DNA from: Clostridia bacterium
GTDB lineage: Bacteria > Bacillota > Clostridia > Oscillospirales > Acutalibacteraceae
Length of the DNA: 50,142 nt
Assembly (NCBI GenBank): GCA_017436255.1
Contig: JAFSDK010000022.1
Coordinates: 1 to 50,142 of the forward strand
Reading direction: 5' to 3'
The position numbers and the translations under genes were made by a program. The notes beneath the pieces were generated by a model, which was given only the letters and a program-made list of their open reading frames with translations, had not been told where the DNA came from and made no database searches. Of this stretch, positions 1 to 8,366 are shown piece after piece. Within the stretch, counting starts at the first letter, position 1, and the number at the start of each line of letters is the position of its first letter.

Positions 1-54
1 CGGTTTTTCGGCTTCGATAATAGAACAATTTTTTAAATTACAAAACTGCACGCA

Positions 55-161
55 CCCGAAAAAGATGAATTTTTAGTGGGATAACAGACGAAAAGGCACG
101 GTAATGCTGACGCATACCGTGCCTTTTTAACACATTAGACCGCAAAAATTCACTTTTCGGG
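55..161. repeat. Imperfect inverted repeat around the rny terminator
   Basis: Arms at 55-80 and 140-161 are imperfect reverse complements. They share CCCGAAAA and TGAATTTTT blocks with two small bulges. They enclose the perfect terminator hairpin at 91-127, so the downstream region of rny could fold as a two-level stem. No coding sequence is credible in 1-211. What the outer stem does is unknown. Confidence 0.5.
91..128 (-). terminator. Intrinsic terminator after rny
   Basis: A perfect 13-bp stem, AAAAGGCACGGTA (91-103) with TACCGTGCCTTTT (115-127), has an 11-nt loop. The stem ends in T-runs on both strands, so it can act in both directions. It lies about 85 bases beyond the rny stop. Confidence 0.8.
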
Positions 162-211
162 CAAATTATCCCTATGTGAACGCTCCGTTGTTTCCAATGC
201 CTGTTTTGTAA

Positions 212-1753
212 TTATTTTGCGTAATCGACTGCTCGATTCTCACGAATAAGATTAACCTTAATCTGACCGGGATATTCAAGCTCGTTTTCAATGCGCTGTG
301 CAATATCGTGAGCAATAAGCACCATTTGGTCATCGGTAACAAGCTCGGGTTTAACAATAATACGAACTTCGCGACCTGCCTGAATAGCATAAGAACGTTC
401 AACGCCCGTGAAGGAATTGGCGATTTCCTCGAGTTTTTCAAGACGTTTAATGTAGTTTTCAATATTCTCTCTACGAGCACCGGGACGCGAAGCCGAAATA
501 GCGTCGGCCGCCTGAACAATACAAGCGATAACCGTCTTGGCTTCTACCTCGCCATGATGTGCATGGATAGCGTGAATAATATCTTCGTTTTCTTTATAAC
601 GCTTGGCAGCCTCAACACCGAGTTGAATATGTGAACCTTCTTGCTCGTGGTCAAGAGCCTTACCAATATCGTGCAATAAACCTGCACGTTTAGCCAAGGT
701 TACGTTGGCACCGATTTCTGCAGCAATAAGACCTGATAAATGGCAAACCTCCAACGAGTGATTAAGTACGCTCTGACCATAACTTGTACGATACTTGAGT
801 TTACCGAGCAACTTAACAAGTTCAGGATGGAGATTATGTATGCCTGCTTCAAGCATAACACGCTCGCCTTCCTGCTTAATCGTTGCTTCAACCTCGGCAG
901 TAGCCTTGTTTATCATTTCCTCAATTCTTGCAGGATGGATACGTCCGTCCAAAATAAGTTTTTCAAGTGTAAGACGAGCAATTTCACGTCTTACAGGGTC
1001 AAAACAAGAAACTGTAATAGCCTCAGGTGTATCGTCAATGATAAGGTCGGCACCCGTTGCGGTTTCAAGCGCACGGATATTGCGGCCTTCTCGACCGATG
1101 ATACGTCCCTTCATTTCATCGTTGGGCAGTGCTACAACCGAAACAGTGATTTCAGATGTATGGTCTGCGGCGCAACGCTGAATCGCATGACCAACAATCT
1201 CACGTGCGATACGCTCAGATTCTTCCTTGGTCTGCTTTTCGATTTCTAAAATCTTAACTGCTTTTTCATGATTAAGTTCGCCATCAAGAGCTTTAAGCAA
1301 ATAATCCTTTGCCTCTTGCTTTGTAAAGCCTGAAATTTTTTCAAGCATTTCTATCTGACTGCGCTTAATTCTTTCACATTCTTCAATTTTTTCATCGATT
1401 TCTTTAGCTTTCAGTGCTAATTTTTCTTCTTTTGCTTCATAATTTTCAATCTTGCGGTCAAGTGCTTCTTCTTTTTGTTGCAAACGATGTTCGCTTCTTT
1501 GAACGTCACTGCGACGTTCCTTTATATCTTTTTCTGCCTCTTGACGCAAGCGGTAAACTTCGTCCTTAGCCTCAATAAGAAGTTCTTTCTTCTTTGTTTC
1601 AGCGTTTTTAAGTGCGTCACTTAATATGCGACGGGCTTCATCTTTAGCTGTGCCGAGTTCGGTACGGTCTGCTTTACTTCTGTATGCAGAGCCTGTAAAA
1701 AAACCAACAACGCCTAAAACTAAGGCGACAATTCCACCAATTAAATAGGGCAT
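212..1753 (-). CDS. rny: Ribonuclease Y
   Basis: Endoribonuclease that initiates mRNA decay at the membrane in Firmicutes. The 513 residues show the complete family layout. An N-terminal membrane helix (about 4-19) is followed by a long charged coiled coil (about 25-160). Next come a KH RNA-binding domain with IIGREGRN near residue 215 and an HD hydrolase domain with HDIGKA near 365. Length is typical (about 510-520). The ATG is preceded by GGAGGTG at good spacing. It is monocistronic, with its own promoter at 1884-1912 and a hairpin terminator at 91-128. The leader is about 120 nt long. Confidence 0.97.
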   Translation of the reverse strand: MPYLIGGIVALVLGVVGFFTGSAYRSKADRTELGTAKDEARRILSDALKNAETKKKELLIEAKDEVYRLRQEAEKDIKERRSDVQRSEHRLQQKEEALDRKIENYEAKEEKLALKAKEIDEKIEECERIKRSQIEMLEKISGFTKQEAKDYLLKALDGELNHEKAVKILEIEKQTKEESERIAREIVGHAIQRCAADHTSEITVSVVALPNDEMKGRIIGREGRNIRALETATGADLIIDDTPEAITVSCFDPVRREIARLTLEKLILDGRIHPARIEEMINKATAEVEATIKQEGERVMLEAGIHNLHPELVKLLGKLKYRTSYGQSVLNHSLEVCHLSGLIAAEIGANVTLAKRAGLLHDIGKALDHEQEGSHIQLGVEAAKRYKENEDIIHAIHAHHGEVEAKTVIACIVQAADAISASRPGARRENIENYIKRLEKLEEIANSFTGVERSYAIQAGREVRIIVKPELVTDDQMVLIAHDIAQRIENELEYPGQIKVNLIRENRAVDYAK

Positions 1754-1883
1754 TCGAAATGCACCTCCTTATATAATATTACGGTTTAAGACGGGACCGT
1801 ATTTACCCGGATAAAAGTTATGTTTTGTATCTCCGCTCGCCAAGGCGGTAACTTCAAAACACTACACCTATTATATCAGTTAC

Positions 1884-1912
1884 ATTTTACCACTTTGAAT
1901 TATACCTGTCAA
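1884..1912 (-). promoter_or_regulatory. SigA-type promoter of rny
   Basis: On the minus strand, TTGACA (1907-1912) and TAAAAT (1884-1889) are separated by exactly 17 bases. A second possible -10 (TATAAT, 1870-1875) lies just downstream with a poorer -35. The transcript would carry an untranslated leader of about 120 nt. Confidence 0.75.
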
Positions 1913-1917
1913 GGCTT

Positions 1918-1937
1918 ATATACAATTTGTTGTATAT
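1918..1937. promoter_or_regulatory. Palindrome between divergent promoters (candidate operator)
   Basis: ATATACAA (1918-1925) and TTGTATAT (1930-1937) form a perfect 8-bp inverted repeat with a 4-base spacer. It lies between the -35 box of the rny promoter and that of the divergent SDR promoter, so one bound protein could affect both. The regulator is unknown. Confidence 0.45.
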
Positions 1938-1943
1938 TAAAAG

Positions 1944-1971
1944 TTGATTTTATCAATATTTGCGGTATAAT
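1944..1971 (+). promoter_or_regulatory. SigA-type promoter of the SDR gene
   Basis: TTGATT (1944-1949) and a consensus TATAAT (1966-1971) are 16 bases apart. Transcription would start near 1978. This makes the upstream in-frame ATG at 1979 essentially leaderless and supports the ATG at 2006. Confidence 0.7.
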
Positions 1972-2005
1972 TAAATAAATGAAACTTAAAAGGAGTTTTA
2001 GAAAT

Positions 2006-2767
2006 ATGGATATAGCAGTTGTTACAGGAGCCTCTTCGGGACTTGGTGAAGAATACGTAAAATATATAGCCAAGTTTTATCCCGAACTTGATGAGATTTG
2101 GATAATAGCACGTCGCAAAGAAAGGCTTGACCAATTAGCGCAAAAAATCACACAGGTTAAATGCCGCAGTGTTGTTTGCGACATAACTAATGATGAAGAT
2201 ATTGCAAAGTATCAAGACCTTTTAACGCTAAATGATGTAAATGTTAAAATATTAATTAACAATGCAGGTTTTGGCAAACTTGGTTTTTTTGATGAGATTG
2301 AAACAGGTGCCAACGCCGCTATGGTAAGACTTAACTGCGAGGCAGTAAGCGTTGTTACCAACGTTACACTACCCTTTATGAAGGAAAAATCTTTTATTCT
2401 AAACGTTTGCTCAATCGCTTCGTTTGTACCTAACGCCAGAATGACGGTTTATTCTGCTACCAAGGCATTTATTAAAAGTTTTTCACGGGCATTACGTGAA
2501 GAATTAAAACGTAAAAAAATAAACGTTTGCGCCGTTTGCCCCGGCCCCATGGATACGGAATTTTTAAGCATTGCCGATATACCGCCAGGAGCCAGCAAAA
2601 CCTTTGATATGCTACCCCATATAAAACCCGATATGGTTGCACGCAACTCACTGAAAGCGGCCGCTAAAGGTCGTGGAATATACACACCGCATTTCTTCTT
2701 TAAATTTTACAGGGTGTTGGCAAAAATAATACCGCACAGCATAATGATGAAATTATCGGCCACCTAA
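2006..2767 (+). CDS. Short-chain dehydrogenase/reductase (SDR)
   Basis: NAD(P)-dependent oxidoreductase of the classical SDR family (DltE/YqjQ-like group); the substrate cannot be told from sequence. The Rossmann glycine motif TGASSGLG is at the N-terminus, NNAG (about residue 81) follows, and the catalytic YSATK (about 150) is preceded by a serine-containing strand. I chose the ATG at 2006 because AGGAG lies 10 bases upstream; the in-frame ATG at 1979 has no ribosome binding site. It is 253 aa, normal for the family. It is probably co-transcribed with the tRNA-editing gene 9 bases downstream. Confidence 0.88.
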   Translation: MDIAVVTGASSGLGEEYVKYIAKFYPELDEIWIIARRKERLDQLAQKITQVKCRSVVCDITNDEDIAKYQDLLTLNDVNVKILINNAGFGKLGFFDEIETGANAAMVRLNCEAVSVVTNVTLPFMKEKSFILNVCSIASFVPNARMTVYSATKAFIKSFSRALREELKRKKINVCAVCPGPMDTEFLSIADIPPGASKTFDMLPHIKPDMVARNSLKAAAKGRGIYTPHFFFKFYRVLAKIIPHSIMMKLSAT

Positions 2768-2776
2768 GGAGTAAAG

Positions 2777-3928
2777 ATGAAAACTATAAAATTATACGAC
2801 CTTGACAGTATGTTAAGCGAATTTGAGTGTACCGTTTTATCCTGCGAACAATGCGATAGAAACTACAAAATAGTGCTTGACAAAACCGCTTTCTTCCCTG
2901 AAGGTGGCGGACAAACCTGCGATACGGGTGCTATAGGTAACACAAACGTTATTGACGTACAGGAAATCGACGGCGAAATATACCATTTTACCGATAAGCC
3001 GCTAAACGTGGGACAAACCTACACCGCCCACCTTAATTTTGAGCAGCGTTTTGATAAAATGCAAAATCACTCGGGCGAACATATTGTTTCGGGTATCATA
3101 AGTAATAAATTTGGTTATCAAAACGTAGGCTTTCATCTAAGCGACAGTGTTGTTACCTGCGATTTTGACGGAACTCTAACACGTGCCGATTTAGATGAAA
3201 TAGAACTTCTTGCAAATAAAGTTGTGTGGTCTAACGTAAAGTTAAACACCTATTATCCAGACGCCGAGCAGTTAAAAAATATTTCATACCGCTCAAAGCT
3301 TGAGTTTGAAAGCAACCTGCGACTTGTAGAAATCGAGGGTGTTGATACCTGTGCTTGTTGCGCGCCCCACGTGAAAACTACGGGACAAATCGGCGCAATA
3401 AAACTACTTCAACACGAAAAAAACAAAAGCGGCGTGCGAATTTATTTAAAATGTGGTATGCGTGCAATTGCCGATTACCAAAATAAATATAATAACGTCG
3501 CAGAAATCTCTGCCCTTTTATGTGCAAAGCAGGACGAAACCGCACAGGGAGTTAACGCGCTTTTGCAAGAGAAGGAAAAACTAAAGTATGAAATCACAGG
3601 TCTTAAAAGACAGATAATTGACTTTAAGTTGCAGACGTGTGAAACGACCGACGGTAATATTTACATAATAGATAAAGATTTATCTACCGATGATATGCGC
3701 TATTTTGCAAATAATATGGTTACGCGATGCAATGTTTTTGGTGTCTTTTGCGCTAAAGAAAACGGTTTCAGTTATATTTGTGCTTCAGGACAAACCAATA
3801 TGCGTGAATTTGGCAAATCGCTTAATGCCGCACTTAACGGTAAAGGTGGCGGCAGCGACAAAATGATACAAGGTAGCGTCATTTGCGACAAAGAGCAAAT
3901 AGAAAAGTTTTTTAGCGGTAAATATTGA
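2777..3928 (+). CDS. Alanyl-tRNA editing protein, AlaX long form
   Basis: Free-standing trans-editing hydrolase that removes mischarged amino acids (typically Ser or Gly) from tRNA-Ala. The N-terminal half resembles the editing core of alanyl-tRNA synthetase. It carries the zinc ligands in HSGEH (about residue 97) and in CACCAPH (about 195). A helical linker and a C-terminal DHHA1/C-Ala-like domain follow, ending in the GKGGGSDKMIQG block. The 383-aa length fits the long AlaX subclass. GGAG precedes the ATG. The gene's TGA stop lies inside the -35 box of the next operon's promoter. Confidence 0.9.
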   Translation: MKTIKLYDLDSMLSEFECTVLSCEQCDRNYKIVLDKTAFFPEGGGQTCDTGAIGNTNVIDVQEIDGEIYHFTDKPLNVGQTYTAHLNFEQRFDKMQNHSGEHIVSGIISNKFGYQNVGFHLSDSVVTCDFDGTLTRADLDEIELLANKVVWSNVKLNTYYPDAEQLKNISYRSKLEFESNLRLVEIEGVDTCACCAPHVKTTGQIGAIKLLQHEKNKSGVRIYLKCGMRAIADYQNKYNNVAEISALLCAKQDETAQGVNALLQEKEKLKYEITGLKRQIIDFKLQTCETTDGNIYIIDKDLSTDDMRYFANNMVTRCNVFGVFCAKENGFSYICASGQTNMREFGKSLNAALNGKGGGSDKMIQGSVICDKEQIEKFFSGKY

Positions 3929-3952
3929 CAAATACCGCGTACAAGTTATAAT
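3925..3952 (+). promoter_or_regulatory. Promoter of the folT-folC operon
   Basis: Consensus TTGACA (3925-3930) and TATAAT (3947-3952) are spaced 16 bases apart. The -35 box overlaps the stop codon of the preceding gene. The predicted start near 3959 coincides with the first base of the riboswitch P1 stem. Confidence 0.8.
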
Positions 3953-3958
3953 TATGTA

Positions 3959-4059
3959 TAGCAGAGTAGAAATTCGTGCGTTAAGTGCTGTATGGACGGG
4001 GAGTTGCCACACAGACGAAAGGGTTTACCTTGCGGTACGAACTTCGCATCCCGCTGCTA
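3959..4059 (+). ncRNA. Tetrahydrofolate (THF) riboswitch
   Basis: The stretch carries the conserved THF-aptamer blocks in order: AGAGTAG, CGTTAAGTG, a GGACGGG segment, ACGAA and CCCGCT. A P1 stem is formed by TAGCAG (3959-3964) with CTGCTA (4054-4059). It lies directly upstream of folT and folC, the classic location of this riboswitch in Firmicutes, where it represses folate uptake genes when reduced folate is abundant. Recognised by eye from consensus elements. Confidence 0.9.
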
Positions 4060-4115
4060 CAAACAAGGTTAGTTTAATTTAATGCCCTGCTTGTAGCTAA
4101 TACAAGGAGGGTATT
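4056..4115 (+). promoter_or_regulatory. Expression platform of the THF riboswitch
   Basis: Bases 4056-4068 can pair, with two mismatches, with 4084-4096. This competes with the 3' strand of riboswitch stem P1. Downstream, AATAC (4099-4103) and GTATT (4111-4115) flank AAGGAGG, so the folT ribosome binding site sits in the loop of a small hairpin followed by a T-run. The layout suggests ligand-dependent control of translation or termination, but the exact switch is inference. Confidence 0.5.
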
Positions 4116-4118
4116 TTT

Positions 4119-4679
4119 TTGTTTAAAAAATTATTTATGCCACAGAATTTTGGCAATCTAAAGGTTATGATTACCGCTACGCTTTTTGCAAGTGTCAGTA
4201 TTATTTGCGGTAAATTTCTTGCATTTAACGTCGGCGATATACTTCGCTTTAGTTTTGAAAACCTACCGATTATTCTATCCGGCGTAGCCTTTGGACCGCT
4301 TATTGGCGCTTTTACGGGTCTTATTGCCGACGTTGTAGGTTGTCTGCTGAGGGGTTACGCGCTTAACCCAATTTTAACATTGGCAGCCCTATTTATAGGA
4401 TTTTCTTCAGGACTGTTATTTAATATGCTAAAACGTTGTAACATCCACCTAAAAACTCTAATAGTTGTATTTGTTGCCCACGCAGTAGGCAGTGTAGTAA
4501 TAAAATCGGTGGGATTAAGTGTTTGGTATTCACTACCGCTTACCGCAACCCTTATTGAGCGTACAATAAACTACGTAATTGTAGGGGCTACTGAATTTAT
4601 GTTTTTAATTATAATACTTAAAAACAAATCATTCTATAATCAAATAATAAAGATGACGGGTGTAAAAAATGAATTATAA
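4119..4679 (+). CDS. folT: Folate ECF transporter substrate-binding (S) component
   Basis: Membrane S-component that captures folate and works with a shared ECF energising module (EcfA/A'/T) encoded elsewhere. The 186 residues form about six hydrophobic segments with the small-residue-rich core typical of FolT (GPLIGAFTGLIADVVG). Identity is backed by the THF riboswitch upstream and folC downstream. Translation most likely starts at TTG 4119, close behind AGGAGGG. The end overlaps the folC start by 11 bases, implying translational coupling. Confidence 0.9.
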   Translation: MFKKLFMPQNFGNLKVMITATLFASVSIICGKFLAFNVGDILRFSFENLPIILSGVAFGPLIGAFTGLIADVVGCLLRGYALNPILTLAALFIGFSSGLLFNMLKRCNIHLKTLIVVFVAHAVGSVVIKSVGLSVWYSLPLTATLIERTINYVIVGATEFMFLIIILKNKSFYNQIIKMTGVKNEL

Positions 4680-5946
4680 TGAAGCAATTGAATTTATTCA
4701 CTCGGTAAATAATTATTTCTGCAAACCCGGACTCCAGCGCATAAAGGCGCTTTGCGACTTTTTAGGCAATCCGCAAGATGATTTAAAATTCATTCACGTA
4801 GCAGGCACCAACGGAAAAGGTTCTTTTTGCAGTATGCTAACAGGTATACTTAAAAGCGCAGGTTATAAGGTAGGCACCTACACATCCCCTTATATACTTG
4901 ATTTTAATGAGAGAATTTCAATAAATAACAATCCTATACCGGACGATGAGTTATCCAAACTTTGCGATAAAATTAAACCATTTTGTGACAATGCCACAGA
5001 TAAGCCCACCGAATTTGAAGTTATAACCGCTATAGGTTTTGAATATTTCCGCAGACAAAATTGCGACGTTGTTGTGCTTGAGTGTGGTCTTGGCGGCAGA
5101 TACGATGCCACCAATTTAATAAAAACCCCTGTTTTAACAGTAATTACAGGGGTAGATTTTGACCATCAAAACTTCTTAGGTGATACTATTGAGCAGATTG
5201 CAAATGAAAAAGCGGGTATAATTAAGCAAAACGCACCTTGTCTTTGGTGCGGAGATAGTGTAGTGGCAAGCACCATAATTAAAGATGCCGCCAATTCTGT
5301 TGGTTCTCCCCTTTTTACGCCTGACCATCAATTAATTGAGATTTTGAAAAGTGATTTAAGCGGCACTTCCTTTAATTACAAGCGTTATGAAAATCTTTTC
5401 ATCCCACTACTTGGCACCTATCAACCAATAAATGCCGTAAATACCGTAACTGCCGCCGAAATTTTAAGAGAAATCGGATTTAATATCTCTGAGCAAAATA
5501 TTTATGACGGCCTTAAAAATACGTCTTGGCACGCAAGGTTTGAACTGCTAAAAAATAATCCGCCCGTTATCTTTGACGGTGCGCACAATCCGCAAGGTGT
5601 AACTGCCGCCATAAAAAGTGTAATAAATTATTTTGGTGATACTAAAGTCAACGTACTTACGGGCGTTATGAAGGATAAGGACTATAAGTTTATAGCAAAA
5701 GAAATAGGCCGTATAGCCGACAAGGTATTTTGTATAACCCCCAACAACCCCCGTGCCCTTAATTCCTATAACTATGCAGATATATTTAATACCTTAAACA
5801 TAACGTCAATACCTTTTGAAGACCTGTGCGACGGCATTGACGCCGCATTAAAGGATAGTAAGGAAAACAATATACCGCTTATTATATTGGGTTCGCTTTA
5901 TATGTATTCTGACATTTATAAAAAAATAAACACCAAAAAGCAGTAG
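4669..5946 (+). CDS. folC: Folylpolyglutamate synthase / dihydrofolate synthase
   Basis: ATP-dependent Mur-ligase-family enzyme that adds glutamates to folates, retaining the folate imported by FolT. The P-loop VAGTNGKGS is near residue 43. The ATP/Mg region includes TGVDFDHQ (about 160) and KAGI (about 183). FDGAHNP (about 303) marks the C-terminal ligase domain. The 425-aa length is typical. It overlaps folT by 11 bases and shares its riboswitch control. The TAG stop lies within the stem of the operon terminator. Confidence 0.95.
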   Translation: MNYNEAIEFIHSVNNYFCKPGLQRIKALCDFLGNPQDDLKFIHVAGTNGKGSFCSMLTGILKSAGYKVGTYTSPYILDFNERISINNNPIPDDELSKLCDKIKPFCDNATDKPTEFEVITAIGFEYFRRQNCDVVVLECGLGGRYDATNLIKTPVLTVITGVDFDHQNFLGDTIEQIANEKAGIIKQNAPCLWCGDSVVASTIIKDAANSVGSPLFTPDHQLIEILKSDLSGTSFNYKRYENLFIPLLGTYQPINAVNTVTAAEILREIGFNISEQNIYDGLKNTSWHARFELLKNNPPVIFDGAHNPQGVTAAIKSVINYFGDTKVNVLTGVMKDKDYKFIAKEIGRIADKVFCITPNNPRALNSYNYADIFNTLNITSIPFEDLCDGIDAALKDSKENNIPLIILGSLYMYSDIYKKINTKKQ

Positions 5947-5971
5947 TTATAACTACTGCTTTTTATTTTTT
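5936..5971 (+). terminator. Intrinsic terminator of folT-folC
   Basis: AAAAGCAGTAGTT (5936-5948) pairs perfectly with AACTACTGCTTTT (5951-5963) and is followed by TATTTTTT. The folC stop codon lies in the left arm. Confidence 0.88.
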
Positions 5972-5999
5972 CACCAATAATTGCTTTTAACATATTATG
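5972..5999 (+). promoter_or_regulatory. Possible mother-cell sporulation promoter
   Basis: CACC (5972-5975), 15 bases, then CATATTATG (5991-5999). This resembles the SigK pattern (mACm, about 16 bases, CATAnnnTA); the -10 also partly fits SigE. It lies 42 bases upstream of the cysteine-rich gene and no convincing SigA promoter is seen there. Weak motif evidence only. Confidence 0.3.
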
Positions 6000-6041
6000 T
6001 GATAGGAGTAAAACTCTAAAAACATAATTGGAGGCTTTTAA

Positions 6042-6845
6042 ATGGCAGATTTAACCAACAATTGCGAATTTAAAGAAGCTTGTTGTATTGATGCCGGTCG
6101 CGTTTTTGACTCGTGTTGCGACCGCGACTGTCTTGAAGATTTAAGATGTTATTTTACACCCGAGGCACAGAACTGCATTGAACGAGCAATCAGTGTTAAA
6201 ATGCGCTCGGCGGAAGTTTTAAACGTTTACATCAATGTGGAACCTGTAAACTTTAATCGCGGATTTTTTGCCTGCGACCTAACATTTTTGTTCCTTATTG
6301 ATTTTGACGTGTATATGGCGCCCCACTCATGCCCTGTACAGGCAAAAGGTATAGCAACACATAATAAGCGCGTTATTTTGTGCGGTGGAGACGGCAACGT
6401 GCGAATATTTTCAAATACCGTAAACGAAAACGATTGCCACACCAAAACCGAGCGCACCACAAATATGCCAAAGTGTGTTGTTCAAAGTGTAGACCCAATA
6501 CCTCTAAGTTGCCGCATTGGTGAAGTAAGGGATTGTTGTGAATGCATAGGCGTCGTTCCAAACTTTGTAAACGAACTTTTGGGCGGCACGGTTGTTACCG
6601 GCCTTGATTGCGGTACACCTACCGTATACGTAACGCTAGGACTCTTTACTATTGTTCAACTTATTCGTCAAGTACAAATGCTTATCCCCGTATACGATTT
6701 CTGTATACCCGAGAAGCAATGCGACGATACCACCGACCAACCTTGCGACGTATTTAAACGCATAAAATTCCCTACCGATGACTTCTTCCCAAAAAATTGT
6801 GATAGAAACGATAGCGGTTTTGGTTGCGGATGCGGTGAAGACTAA
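6042..6845 (+). CDS. Cysteine-rich protein of unknown function
   Basis: I do not recognise a characterised family. The 267 residues contain 24 cysteines (about 9%), including CC pairs at 14-15 and 25-26, a CCEC cluster near 165 and a GCGCG-like tail. There is no signal peptide or clear membrane helix; the middle has beta-rich hydrophobic stretches. GGAGG sits 8 bases before the ATG. It stands alone between two hairpin terminators. The high cysteine content, the sporulating context and a SigK-like motif upstream make a disulfide-linked spore coat or exosporium protein a reasonable guess. A metal-binding role cannot be excluded. Confidence 0.75.
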   Translation: MADLTNNCEFKEACCIDAGRVFDSCCDRDCLEDLRCYFTPEAQNCIERAISVKMRSAEVLNVYINVEPVNFNRGFFACDLTFLFLIDFDVYMAPHSCPVQAKGIATHNKRVILCGGDGNVRIFSNTVNENDCHTKTERTTNMPKCVVQSVDPIPLSCRIGEVRDCCECIGVVPNFVNELLGGTVVTGLDCGTPTVYVTLGLFTIVQLIRQVQMLIPVYDFCIPEKQCDDTTDQPCDVFKRIKFPTDDFFPKNCDRNDSGFGCGCGED

Positions 6846-6850
6846 AAAGA

Positions 6851-6875
6851 ACGCCCCTCCAATATTGAGGGGCGT
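6851..6875. terminator. Bidirectional hairpin between convergent genes
   Basis: ACGCCCCTC (6851-6859) and GAGGGGCGT (6867-6875) form a perfect GC-rich 9-bp stem with a 7-base loop. T-rich sequence on both sides is modest. It separates the cysteine-rich gene (plus) from the phosphohexomutase gene (minus). Confidence 0.7.
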
Positions 6876-6881
6876 CTAATT

Positions 6882-8366
6882 TTAGCAATATGTTGATAAA
6901 TCAAGTTCACTAAACTGATTAAAGAATTCCCTAAAGAACTCTACGTTTTTATTGGTGCCTCCGATTTCGTCACTCTCAAAATTAAGGGGCATAACGGGAT
7001 CGTGAACACTGAGTCTTAGTAGCATCCAGCCATAAGGTGTAGTAATTCTTATACCCTCACGGTTGTCGTCGGCAATCACACACTCTTTTTTGCTAAGTGC
7101 CAATTTTTCAAGTTCATCTATAACGTTAAGTCCGTAACTGCGGAAATCTTGAGCTTTAATGTTAAGGCGGATTTCTTTTTCTTCAGCAGGCATTTTAAGG
7201 GTAGATAAAATCTCTTCAAACTTATTACCACGTGCAAGTTCAATAACAATTTTTGTAGCAAGATATGCACCGTCGTCGAGGAAATAGTTTTCCCTTAATG
7301 CGGCATGGCCACTTGTTTCAATTGCCAAGGGGCAGTTAATACCCTCATTGCAGAGTTCTATTGCCTTGTTAATAACGTTTTTATAACCACGTTTAAAGCG
7401 ATAATGCTTACCGCCTAGGTCTTTTTCAATGTAAATTTTTAGTCCGTCGGAAGTAACCGAGTCGGTAACTATTGTTGCGCCCTCGTTACCCTGAACGGCA
7501 ATATATGAAGCCAAGGCTACCAAACGGTTACGATTAATCTCTTTACCCGACGAATCAACGCAACCCGCTCTGTCAACGTCGGTATCAAAGATAATACCAA
7601 GGTCAGCACCGCTGGCAACAACGGCACTACATATACTCTCCATAGCCTGCTTATTTTCGGGGTTTGGTATATGATTTGGGAACATACCGTCAGGCTCTAA
7701 GAACTGACTGCCCGAAATATCGGCACCCAAAGGTGCTAACACGTTATTGGCGTAAAAACCGCCTGCACCATTACCTGCATCAACGATGATGTGGTAATTC
7801 TGTAACGGCTTGTCACTCTCGGTTTTGCCTAAACCCTCACAAATCATATCGCGAAGTCTTTTAGCATAGGTGGTCATATAGTCGGTCTTTACTATAACGC
7901 CATCGGCAATCTCGGCACGTTTACCCTCGTTTGCAATATCAACAATTGCGGCAATATCGCAAGAGTCAAGTCCGCCGTCCTTAGTGAAAAATTTAAGACC
8001 GTTGCGGTCAAACGGATGATGCGAAGCAGTAATTTGAATTGAAGCATCACAGTCAAGGTCGATGGTTGTCATAAACATAGCAGGTGTAGAGGCAAGTCCA
8101 CAGTCGCTAATATGTACACCCGCAATTACAAGCTCGCTGAGTGCTGCCGCCTTTATGGTTGACGCCGTTATACGTGAATCGTGCCCGATAGCAACCTTAA
8201 GTTCGCTAGGCTTTTTACCGGTTTTATCTGATAACCAAAGTACAAATGCCGCCGTTATATCTTTAACCGCTGCATCAGTAAGGTTAACTTTACTACCGCC
8301 CTTATCACTTGCAACGCCACGTATATCTGTACCACTTTTTAATTCATTATATGACATTTTGCTCAC
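6882..8366 (-). CDS. Phosphomannomutase/phosphoglucomutase family enzyme
   Basis: Alpha-D-phosphohexomutase that interconverts hexose 1- and 6-phosphates for sugar-nucleotide and wall precursor synthesis. All four family signatures are visible: the phosphoserine loop TASHHP (about residue 113), the metal loop DTDVDR (about 261), the sugar-specificity loop ETSGH (about 350) and a phosphate-binding segment near DNREGIRI (about 430). The 494-aa length fits the family. The metal loop reads DTD rather than the usual DGD or DPD, so substrate preference is uncertain. It starts immediately after the small membrane ORF. Confidence 0.9.
   Translation of the reverse strand: MSKMSYNELKSGTDIRGVASDKGGSKVNLTDAAVKDITAAFVLWLSDKTGKKPSELKVAIGHDSRITASTIKAAALSELVIAGVHISDCGLASTPAMFMTTIDLDCDASIQITASHHPFDRNGLKFFTKDGGLDSCDIAAIVDIANEGKRAEIADGVIVKTDYMTTYAKRLRDMICEGLGKTESDKPLQNYHIIVDAGNGAGGFYANNVLAPLGADISGSQFLEPDGMFPNHIPNPENKQAMESICSAVVASGADLGIIFDTDVDRAGCVDSSGKEINRNRLVALASYIAVQGNEGATIVTDSVTSDGLKIYIEKDLGGKHYRFKRGYKNVINKAIELCNEGINCPLAIETSGHAALRENYFLDDGAYLATKIVIELARGNKFEEILSTLKMPAEEKEIRLNIKAQDFRSYGLNVIDELEKLALSKKECVIADDNREGIRITTPYGWMLLRLSVHDPVMPLNFESDEIGGTNKNVEFFREFFNQFSELDLSTYC

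Noticed and set aside
740..1249. 169-residue plus-strand frame inside rny
   Set aside because: Mirror frame of the conserved RNase Y KH and HD region; no ribosome binding site or recognisable domain.
1754..1883. Possible riboswitch in the rny leader
   Set aside because: A modest stem (ATACGGT with ACCGTAAT) exists, but no known riboswitch consensus could be recognised.
1979..2005. Upstream ATG for the SDR gene
   Set aside because: Would be leaderless, since transcription should start near 1978; ATG 2006 has AGGAG and fits the family N-terminus.
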